This document shows, one piece after another, positions 1 to 7,387 of a DNA stretch of 64,000 nt. The notes below the pieces were generated by a model, which saw nothing but the letters and a program-made list of their open reading frames with translations, was not told where the DNA came from and did no database searches. Numbering within the stretch: the stretch's first letter is position 1; each line of letters starts with the position of its first letter. Source of the stretch: Cyclobacterium marinum DSM 745 (GTDB lineage Bacteria > Bacteroidota > Bacteroidia > Cytophagales > Cyclobacteriaceae); NCBI RefSeq assembly GCF_000222485.1, contig NC_015914.1, positions 2,924,501-2,988,500 on the forward strand, read 5' to 3'. A program made the translations under genes and the position numbers.

Positions 1-1155
1 GGAAATGTCGCAATAATCATGGAAAATAATTTCATTTCCATCGATTTGAGCATTCACCGCTGGCCATTCTTGTAAAGCTATACAAGCAGCCTTTGTGAAA
101 AAGGACATGAAACCAAGATTTACTTCATATCGCTCTTTAAACTTGTCTTTGTATTGCTTTCTGAGGTCCATGATAGGCTTCATATTGACTTCATTGAAGG
201 TAGTCAACATGGCTGTTTCATTTTTTACTGCCACCAATCTGCGAGAAATGGTTCTTCTTAGAGATGTCATTTTTTCTCTACGCTCAGAACGGTCTCCCTT
301 CGCAGGACTGTCTTTTGTCTCTGCAGAGCTAGATTTTGCTGCGGGTTTAGCTGGTGCAGATGCCGCCGGCTTGGTTTTTTCAGCTTTCTCAGCATCCTCT
401 TTAGTAATTCTGCCGTCTTTTCCTGTGCCTTTTACAGTGGCAGGATCAATGCCTTTTTCAGACAATATCTTGCTTGCTGCAGGAGAGGCATGACCCGTTG
501 CGTAAGTTTCGTTGGAGGAAGTAGTTGATTTGCTTTCTTGAGCAGTAGTATTTTCTGTTGCTTCAGTAGCTTCGGGAGCCCCGCCTTCCATTACTTCGAT
601 TTTGCAAATTAAGTCTCCGATTTCAAGGGTGTCCCCTTCTCCGGCTACATGTCTGAGGATTCCGGCTGCTTCAGCAGGTAACTCAAAAGTAGCTTTGTCG
701 GAATCAACTTCAGCAATTATTTCATCCAACTCTACATAGTCTCCATCTTCTTTTATCCAAGAAGCCAAAGTCACTTCTGTGATGGATTCACCTACAGTAG
801 GAACATGCATTTCTTTTGTTTCTCCGGTGCTTTTGGCTTCAGATGTACTTGCAGTTTTTTCTTCAGGTGCCTTTTCAGTTTCTATCGCTGCTGCAGGCTG
901 AGGACTGTCTCCCTCTTTTCCTTCCGGATCGATCTCACAAATTACTGCGCCAATTTCTAAGGTATCGCCTTCTTCTGCTTTTGTGTGTAGCACTCCTGAA
1001 GATTCTGCTGTTAGTTCAAAAGTAGCCTTGTCGGATTCCAGTTCGCAAATGACTTCATCCATTTCAACAAATTCACCATCATTTTTAAACCATTGGCCAA
1101 TGGTTACTTCGGTGATGGACTCTCCTACTGCTGGGACTTTGATTACTATACTCAT
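1..1155 (-). CDS. sucB: 2-oxoglutarate dehydrogenase E2 (dihydrolipoyl succinyltransferase), 3' end outside window
   Basis: This is the transacylase core of the 2-oxoglutarate dehydrogenase complex of the TCA cycle, moving succinyl from lipoate to CoA. 385 codons are visible and the catalytic C-terminus is cut off by the window edge. Two complete lipoyl domains are seen, with lipoyl lysines at about K43 (ESDKA) and K154 (DSDKA). Ala/Pro/Ser/Thr-rich linkers follow, then a peripheral-subunit-binding domain near residues 213-255 (HASPAASKIL...GRITKED) and the beginning of the acyltransferase domain. Proteobacterial SucB has one lipoyl domain, so two is notable. It lies 87 bp downstream of sucA on the same strand, presumably one operon. 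The succinyl assignment comes from that linkage; the visible part alone would also fit another 2-oxoacid E2. Confidence 0.93.
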   Translation of the reverse strand, partial: MSIVIKVPAVGESITEVTIGQWFKNDGEFVEMDEVICELESDKATFELTAESSGVLHTKAEEGDTLEIGAVICEIDPEGKEGDSPQPAAAIETEKAPEEKTASTSEAKSTGETKEMHVPTVGESITEVTLASWIKEDGDYVELDEIIAEVDSDKATFELPAEAAGILRHVAGEGDTLEIGDLICKIEVMEGGAPEATEATENTTAQESKSTTSSNETYATGHASPAASKILSEKGIDPATVKGTGKDGRITKEDAEKAEKTKPAASAPAKPAAKSSSAETKDSPAKGDRSERREKMTSLRRTISRRLVAVKNETAMLTTFNEVNMKPIMDLRKQYKDKFKERYEVNLGFMSFFTKAACIALQEWPAVNAQIDGNEIIFHDYCDIS

Positions 1156-1242
1156 CGGTTATTTGATTTTTTCCCGGTTGTTAAAATGCTTCCAGGTCAG
1201 AATTTCAATATTTTATGTGTAAATGATAAAAGAAATGGGAAA

Positions 1243-4035
1243 TTAAGAATTTATTTTTAAAGCTTTTTCCAAAATTTGCTTTTGTTCTTCCAAGTGTACC
1301 TTATGGTAACCTGTTGCCGGTGAAGCACTAGGCTTTCTTGCAATTACATCCATCACTAAATCTTTGTAAAGATTCCTGACGATAAAAGCCCAATAACCCA
1401 TGTTCTCTGGCTCCTCTTGTACCCATACAGTTTCTATACCTTTTTTGTAAGACTGTAAGGCTTTAAGGATTTGGTTCTTAGGAAGTGGATGAAGCTGCTC
1501 GACACGGATGATGGCCACGTCTTCCACTTTCTCTTTCTCCCTCATTTCAATCAATTCATAGTAAACTTTTCCTGAACAAAGTACTACCCTGTTGGCCTTT
1601 TTAGGGCTAACAGTTTCATCCAAAAGTATTTCTCTAAAATTACCGCTTGTAAACTCCTCTAATGGTGAAAATACCTTAGGGTGACGAAGCAGTGATTTAG
1701 GAGACATGACAATACAAGGCTTCCTAAAATTCCAAGCCAGTTGCCTACGCAATAAATGGAAGAAATTAGATGGTTCAGTGATATTGGCCACAATAACATT
1801 GTATTCAGCCGCCAGTTGAAGAAACCTTTCGGGTCTAGCGTTGGAGTGTTCTGGGCCTTGACCTTCATATCCATGAGGTAATAGCATTACCAAACCATTC
1901 ATCTTTTGCCATTTCGATTCTCCTGAAGTAATGAACTGGTCAATCATGGTTTGGGCACCATTTGCAAAATCACCAAATTGAGCTTCCCAAATATTTAAGG
2001 CATTAGGATTGGCCATAGAATAACCATATTCAAAACCTAATACTGCATATTCAGATAAAAGGGAATTGTAAATATAGAATTGTCCTTTGCTGTCTTTTAA
2101 TTCTTTTAAGGAGTTATACGGTTTGTTTGTGCTTGCATCATGCACGACAGCATGTCGATGAGAGAAAGTGCCTCTCTCGCAATCCTGTCCGGTCATTCTT
2201 ACCGTTTTCCCATCAAGCAATAAAGAACCATAAGCCAAAAGTTCAGCAGCAGCCCAGTTGAGCGATTTGTTTTGGAAGAACATCTCCTTTCTTTGTTTGA
2301 GTTGTGCTTCTATTTGTTTGATCGGCTTGAATCCTTTAGGTAGTACAGTTAGTGCCTCAGCCACTTTTTTTATGGCGTCTTCACTTATAGAAGTATTAGG
2401 TGATTTCTCGAAATCTTCAGGTTTTGACCAATTCAAAGCCTTCCATGCTTTTTCGAATGGAGAGATGGTGTAAGGGAGTGGCTTTACCTTTACCATGGCT
2501 AGCCTGTCTTGCAAAAGCTGACGAAACTCCTTATCCATTTGTTTGGCAAGTTTAGCATCCACTTGGCCTCTTTCTAATAATGCCTTATTGTAAATCTCTC
2601 TCGGATTAGGATGTTTCGAGATCAAATTGTATAGTTCAGGCTGGGTGAACTTAGGTTCGTCAGACTCATTGTGGCCATGTCGTCTGTAGCAGACCATATC
2701 TATAAATATATCTCTGTTGAATTTTTGACGGAATTCAACAGCAATTTTTGCAGCAAATACTACAGCTTCAGGGTCATCTCCGTTAACATGAATGACAGGA
2801 GCATCTATAATTTTAGCGACATCAGTACTGTAAATTGAGCTCCTGGCGTCATCAAAATCTGTAGTGAAACCTACCTGGTTATTGATTACAAAATGGATGG
2901 TTCCTCCAGTATTGTACCCTTTGAGGTTGGCCATCTGTGTTACTTCATACACGATTCCTTGTCCGGCCACAGCGGCATCTCCATGAATAAGTACCGGAAT
3001 AGCTTTGTCCTCATCACCTTTGTAATGATCATCTATTTTAGCCCTTACAAATCCTTCTACCACAGGATTTACCGCCTCCAAATGAGAAGGGTTAGGTGCT
3101 AGTTTCAAGATCATTAATTTCCCATTGGTGGTAGGGACTTCAGATGAGAAGCCCATATGGTATTTCACATCCCCGTCACCCATGGTAAGGTCAGGTTTAG
3201 CGGTGCCTTCAAATTCGGAAAATATCTGCTCATAGGTTTTGCCCATGACGTTAGCCAAGACATTTAATCTTCCCCTATGGGCCATGCCGATCATCATTTC
3301 TTCTACCCCTAAATCTGAGGCTTTGTTGATCAAGGCATCTAAAAATGGAATGGTGCTTTCGCCACCTTCCAATGAAAACCTTTTTTGTCCCAAATACTTG
3401 GTATGTAAAAAGTTTTCAAATACTACTGCTTCATTTAATTTAAATAGAATTCTTTTTTTCTCTTCCAGTGGAGGGTTGAACTCTAAAGACTCCTTCTCTA
3501 TAATTAGTCTGAACCAATCTAGCATCTCCGGGTCACGGATATACATGTATTCAAAACCCATAGACCCTTCATAAATAATCTTAAGAGAGTCAATTATTTT
3601 TGAAAGTTTTGCTTCTCCAATACCAATCTCGCTACCTGCTTGAAATACAGTGTCCAAATCAGCTTTTTCTAAGCCAAAATCTTCAAGATCCAATAAGGCT
3701 TTTCGATCTCTTCTCTCTCTTACAGGATTGGTCTTGGATCTGAGGTGACCCCTTGACCTGTAAGCATGAATCAATGCCCTTACTTTAATCTCTTTTGGCA
3801 ATTGCTCCATGTCCATGATGGTGCCTTTGGTTGCCAAGTTACCGTTTGCCGGAGTTTGTGCCACTGCTGAGGCTCCTCCGTTTTCTTCTTCACCAAATTT
3901 ATTTATGGCAAAATCGAATCCATCAAAAAAAGCTTTCCAGCTGCTATCTATAGCTTCCGGATCTTTTTTATAATCCTCATACAGCTCATCGATATAAGCT
4001 ACATGGGCATTGGAAATATAAGAGTATTTATCCAT
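1243..4035 (-). CDS. sucA: 2-oxoglutarate dehydrogenase E1 component
   Basis: This is the thiamine-diphosphate-dependent decarboxylase of the 2-oxoglutarate dehydrogenase complex, 930 aa, the usual full length. The N-terminus carries the YISNAHVAYIDELYEDY segment typical of SucA/OdhA, which in the family contacts E2. The ThDP domain shows GDGDVKYHMGFSS and then HGDAAVAGQG...NNQVGFTT. The C-terminal transketolase-like region contains EAQFGDFANGAQ and the HGYEGQGPEHSNARPERFLQ block. It is the first gene of the sucA-sucB pair and has a phylum-type promoter about 20 bp upstream of the start codon. Nothing looks truncated. Confidence 0.97.
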   Translation of the reverse strand: MDKYSYISNAHVAYIDELYEDYKKDPEAIDSSWKAFFDGFDFAINKFGEEENGGASAVAQTPANGNLATKGTIMDMEQLPKEIKVRALIHAYRSRGHLRSKTNPVRERRDRKALLDLEDFGLEKADLDTVFQAGSEIGIGEAKLSKIIDSLKIIYEGSMGFEYMYIRDPEMLDWFRLIIEKESLEFNPPLEEKKRILFKLNEAVVFENFLHTKYLGQKRFSLEGGESTIPFLDALINKASDLGVEEMMIGMAHRGRLNVLANVMGKTYEQIFSEFEGTAKPDLTMGDGDVKYHMGFSSEVPTTNGKLMILKLAPNPSHLEAVNPVVEGFVRAKIDDHYKGDEDKAIPVLIHGDAAVAGQGIVYEVTQMANLKGYNTGGTIHFVINNQVGFTTDFDDARSSIYSTDVAKIIDAPVIHVNGDDPEAVVFAAKIAVEFRQKFNRDIFIDMVCYRRHGHNESDEPKFTQPELYNLISKHPNPREIYNKALLERGQVDAKLAKQMDKEFRQLLQDRLAMVKVKPLPYTISPFEKAWKALNWSKPEDFEKSPNTSISEDAIKKVAEALTVLPKGFKPIKQIEAQLKQRKEMFFQNKSLNWAAAELLAYGSLLLDGKTVRMTGQDCERGTFSHRHAVVHDASTNKPYNSLKELKDSKGQFYIYNSLLSEYAVLGFEYGYSMANPNALNIWEAQFGDFANGAQTMIDQFITSGESKWQKMNGLVMLLPHGYEGQGPEHSNARPERFLQLAAEYNVIVANITEPSNFFHLLRRQLAWNFRKPCIVMSPKSLLRHPKVFSPLEEFTSGNFREILLDETVSPKKANRVVLCSGKVYYELIEMREKEKVEDVAIIRVEQLHPLPKNQILKALQSYKKGIETVWVQEEPENMGYWAFIVRNLYKDLVMDVIARKPSASPATGYHKVHLEEQKQILEKALKINS

Positions 4036-4354
4036 GGGGTTATTTTTCTATTGGGGGGCAAAATTAGCTGATTAAGTTATTTAATAAAAACCGTATATGC
4101 GGATAAGCGAATAAGTCTGATAATCAGTACTTATAATAAACGCTCACCATAGAATGAATGGCGAAATCACACCTAGTAAAATAAAATTTTTATCCATTAC
4201 GATTTATGAAAGTTGCTTCGGGTTAATTGGCCCTTGTTTTCAGGATATTGGGCAAATTCATCCAATTTTTTTATTCTTTTTTGCTCAAAATTTAGTTTAC
4301 CAGCCTTTTTTCGGAGCTAAAGGGAATTTATAGTTCGCTAAAAGCTTGAATCAA
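4036..4354. other. Intergenic region between the SDR-family gene and sucA
   Basis: This is about 320 bp of AT-rich DNA. It holds the putative sucA promoter near 4059-4089 and a short inverted repeat CTGAT-A-ATCAG near 4117-4127. No further ORF, RNA gene or terminator was recognised. Confidence 0.5.
4059..4089 (-). promoter_or_regulatory. Putative Bacteroidota promoter of sucA
   Basis: On the minus strand a perfect -7 element TAATTTTG (4066-4059) is preceded by a 19-nt spacer and TTTT (4089-4086), one base from the -33 consensus TTTG. Transcription would begin near 4055, leaving a leader of about 20 nt. Seen in sequence; activity is inferred. Confidence 0.5.
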
Positions 4355-5176
4355 CTATTCATTAGAAGTATAGGTGAAATCAAGGGGATTGTCATAAATA
4401 AATTGAAATTTTGTTTGGCACCATTTGTCAGCAGCAATTTCTTTCCATTGCTGCATTTCAGGATTTTCATAATTAACAGGTGGGGCAAAGCCTAAGTCTA
4501 AAGCATTTTTTTCTATAACAGTTTTTTTTGCCGGATGTTTCGGGCATACAATATTATAGGTTTCATTCCAAAGATTCCTTTCTATAATCCATAGTACAGC
4601 GCTAATAGCATCTTTTCTGTGAATGTAGTTGACAGGAGGATGTCCGGGAACATTTTTTTTGCCACTAAAATATTTCCCGGGGATTCTGTCATCACCCAAT
4701 AAACCTCCAAAGCGAATTACGGTCAGGTCATAGGTTTTGTTTTCCCATAATAGATTTTCGGCATTTAGCAGGGCAGGATTTCCGGTGTTGCTTGATGTGA
4801 TTGGCTCTGCTTCTGTGGCCACTTGGTTTTTGTTGGGATAAACTGAGGTGGAACTGGTGTATATTATTCTTTTTATTTCCTGCGCTTGGGCCAGCCCTTT
4901 GACTATTTCAATTTGCCTTGGATGATAGGTAATGGGTTTACTCCGTGTGGAAGGAGGGATGTTTATAAATAAAATATCCGTATCAAAAACACCCTTTGGA
5001 ACAGGATCTGCCAATTCAGGGTTTAGCAGCAATTGCTCACAATCAAAACCTTGTTTCCTTAAAGCATGCTTTTTTTCTGGATTGGTGGTCGTTCCTTTTA
5101 CAGTGATGCCTTCTTTTATTAAAGCCTCGGCCAATGGGACCCCGAGCCACCCCATTCCTATGATACTAACTTTCAT
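4355..5176 (-). CDS. NAD(P)-dependent epimerase/dehydratase-like SDR protein
   Basis: This 273-aa protein is an atypical extended short-chain dehydrogenase. The N-terminal MKVSIIGMGWLGVPLAEAL is a Rossmann glycine motif (GxGxLG), followed by TSSTSVYPN in the position of the Ser/Tyr catalytic segment and VIRFGGLLG further on. It resembles the YeeZ-like group annotated as NAD-dependent epimerases, whose substrates are mostly unknown. No signal peptide or membrane segment is seen, so it is probably cytoplasmic. It lies about 230 bp downstream of the hydroxylase gene, behind a hairpin terminator, so it is probably transcribed separately. The substrate cannot be deduced. Confidence 0.8.
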   Translation of the reverse strand: MKVSIIGMGWLGVPLAEALIKEGITVKGTTTNPEKKHALRKQGFDCEQLLLNPELADPVPKGVFDTDILFINIPPSTRSKPITYHPRQIEIVKGLAQAQEIKRIIYTSSTSVYPNKNQVATEAEPITSSNTGNPALLNAENLLWENKTYDLTVIRFGGLLGDDRIPGKYFSGKKNVPGHPPVNYIHRKDAISAVLWIIERNLWNETYNIVCPKHPAKKTVIEKNALDLGFAPPVNYENPEMQQWKEIAADKWCQTKFQFIYDNPLDFTYTSNE

Positions 5177-5331
5177 TTCATCTTTTTATATTGTTTACAA
5201 TACCGAATGCTTTTATCCCCAATGATTTCTAAAACTAAGAATATACAACCTTATCGTTTTAAAAGAGCTATTCAGGGCTTCTTATCATCAGATTATAAAA
5301 GTACAGTTAAGTGTCCATAGTTTAATATGCA

Positions 5332-5356
5332 AAAACCACCAAAATGTGGTGGTTTT
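5332..5356 (-). terminator. Intrinsic terminator after the fatty acid hydroxylase gene
   Basis: The arms AAAACCACC (5332-5340) and GGTGGTTTT (5348-5356) form a perfect 9-bp stem. Read on the minus strand the stem is followed by a short T run. It lies about 55 bp past the stop codon of the gene ending at 5410. Confidence 0.7.
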
Positions 5357-5409
5357 ATGGTGCTTTATGGAATTAGGTATTCCGCATGCCGGAATAAACT
5401 TTCTTTAGT

Positions 5410-6033
5410 TTAATTCTTTGGTGCTGTTCCAAAAACATAATCCCAAATAGGTGTACTGACCCCAAATGCAACATCTGGATCTTTATAGTGGTGAATGGCA
5501 TGGTTGACCCACAAAACCTTTAAGAAATTTTTGGGAGGCTGGAAGGCATGAACAATATAATGAACTCCTAAATAAGAGGCATATCCAACCAAGAAACCGG
5601 GAAGAAAATACCAAGACAGTTCCCCCATTAAAAAATTAAATAGAAAGTGTAATATCACCGCATACAATCCGGAAATAAAGGGTGGCATCGCCAACCTATC
5701 CTTGTCTTTGGGATAATCGTGATGAACTCCATGGACATTGTATTGCAATTTGTCCTTAAATTTGGTGTCTGGAATCATATGGTAAAAGTATCTGTGTAGG
5801 AGATATTCTACCAATGTAAAAACAAAATACCCTCCAAGAAACAATCCAAGTGCTTCAACAAAAGGAATATTTGTTGAGGAAATTCCGACATAGAATGAGT
5901 ATATACCTACACCTAAAAATAGAGCAATAGGGATACTAATATGCGTCCTACTCAATCGTTCCAAAACTGGGTTGGCGAACATTTTAGCTGTTCCGCTATT
6001 ATCGGGCCGGTCCAATCTTCCAATTTTTTTCAT
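5410..6033 (-). CDS. Sterol desaturase / fatty acid 2-hydroxylase family membrane protein
   Basis: This is an integral-membrane di-iron hydroxylase, 207 aa. The histidine clusters of the family are intact: H80/H85 (HRYFYH), H101/H104/H105 (HGVHH), H158/H162 and H178/H181/H182 (NHAIHH). They lie between hydrophobic segments at about 35-50, 60-80, 118-136 and 142-162. Related proteins hydroxylate fatty acyl chains or sphingoid bases, and Cytophagales lipids are rich in 2-hydroxy acids, so hydroxylation of a membrane lipid is the likely role. This is inference; a carotenoid or sterol-like substrate is not excluded. It is transcribed alone, with a terminator downstream. Confidence 0.85.
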   Translation of the reverse strand: MKKIGRLDRPDNSGTAKMFANPVLERLSRTHISIPIALFLGVGIYSFYVGISSTNIPFVEALGLFLGGYFVFTLVEYLLHRYFYHMIPDTKFKDKLQYNVHGVHHDYPKDKDRLAMPPFISGLYAVILHFLFNFLMGELSWYFLPGFLVGYASYLGVHYIVHAFQPPKNFLKVLWVNHAIHHYKDPDVAFGVSTPIWDYVFGTAPKN

Positions 6034-6181
6034 TTCTTGACTGCGGTTTTATCCAAAGATCTTTTTCAAATGTGATGCCTAATTTAAGGAAAAGAAAGGC
6101 TACTTGTAATAATTTATTCAATTAACGTTTCTCATGCGTCAAGTAGTTTCATTTTCGCATCAAAATTATCACTGATTTATA

Positions 6182-7324
6182 TCAGTTTTTTAATGATGAA
6201 TAAGTTTTATTTATTGTCTTTTGATAGAAATCTTCATATAAAGGAAGTATGGCCGTGACATCGAAAGTTTTTGCTCGGTCCAAAGCATTATTTTTAAAAT
6301 TTGCTAAATTTTCGTCAGCTAAAATAAATTTGGCCTTTTCTGTCATGGTGTCAATGTCTCCTACCTCGCATAAAAATCCGGTTTCTCCATCGATATTTAA
6401 CTCCGGTATGCCGCCAACATTACTGGTTAAAATTGGGACTTGGCAGGCCATGGCCTCCAAGGCAGCCAACCCAAAACTTTCTTTCTCTGAAGGCATGATA
6501 AATAAGTCTGCCACAGACAGTACTTCCTCAACGGCTTCTAATTTACCCAAAAATCGAACATCTTCGCAGGTGCCCAACTCCCGGCAAAGCCTTTCCATTT
6601 TGTCTCTTTCGGGACCATCTCCAACGAGCAATAATTTTGAAGGAATTGTTTTTCTAACTTCATAGAATACCTTTATAACATCCTGCACTCGTTTTACCTT
6701 TCGGAAGTTCGAGGTATGTACCATTAGTTTTTCGTCATTAGGGCAGATGGCTTTTTTGAAGTGTTCCTTTTTTTGTCGTTTAAACCGGTTTAGGTCAATA
6801 AAATTTGGAATGACCTCAATATGTGTGTTTACATCAAAATGAAGCAATGTGCTCTTTTTCAAATCTTCAGAAACAGCTGTTACACCATCCGATTCATTAA
6901 TGCTAAAGGTTACTACCGGCTCATAACTTGGGTCTTTGCCTACCAAAGTAATATCCGTGCCATGAAGTGTGGTGACAACAGGAATGATGACTCCTTGTTT
7001 TTTGAGTATCTGTTTTGCCATGTAGGCAGCAGAAGCATGTGGAATGGCATAATGGACATGCAATAAGTCCAATTCTTCGTACTTGACTACATTCACCATT
7101 TTGCTGGCTAAGGCCAACTCATAAGGTGCATGATCAAATAGAGGGTAGCTTTTTATGTCTACCTCATGGTAGTAAAGGTTTTCACTAAAAAAATCAAGTC
7201 GAGTGGGCTGTTTGTAAGTGATAAAATGAATTTGATGACCTTTAGCAGCCAGGGCTTTGCCCAATTCGGTAGCGACTACTCCACTGCCACCAAAGGTGGG
7301 GTAACAAACAATCCCAATTTTCAT
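6182..7324 (-). CDS. bshA: N-acetyl-alpha-D-glucosaminyl L-malate synthase
   Basis: This is a GT4-family glycosyltransferase, 380 aa, that joins UDP-GlcNAc to L-malate in the first step of bacillithiol synthesis. The N-terminus MKIGIVCYPTFGGSGVVATELG is diagnostic for BshA. The C-terminal donor site reads PSEKESFGLAALEAMACQVP followed by GGIPE. A HVHYAIPHASAAY block is also as in the family. bshB and bshC are not in this window, which is normal for Bacteroidota where the genes are scattered. It lies 63 bp downstream of the GH3 fusion gene on the same strand, so co-transcription is possible. Confidence 0.95.
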   Translation of the reverse strand: MKIGIVCYPTFGGSGVVATELGKALAAKGHQIHFITYKQPTRLDFFSENLYYHEVDIKSYPLFDHAPYELALASKMVNVVKYEELDLLHVHYAIPHASAAYMAKQILKKQGVIIPVVTTLHGTDITLVGKDPSYEPVVTFSINESDGVTAVSEDLKKSTLLHFDVNTHIEVIPNFIDLNRFKRQKKEHFKKAICPNDEKLMVHTSNFRKVKRVQDVIKVFYEVRKTIPSKLLLVGDGPERDKMERLCRELGTCEDVRFLGKLEAVEEVLSVADLFIMPSEKESFGLAALEAMACQVPILTSNVGGIPELNIDGETGFLCEVGDIDTMTEKAKFILADENLANFKNNALDRAKTFDVTAILPLYEDFYQKTINKTYSSLKN

Positions 7325-7387
7325 TTTAATTATATTTGATGTGGGTTAAATATTTCAACCTTAAACACGATATCTACCCTTTTTTGT

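Noticed and set aside
95..493. Plus-strand ORF of 132 codons
   Set aside because: It lies opposite the linker and subunit-binding part of the E2 gene, whose reading frame is clearly coding. The protein has no family features.
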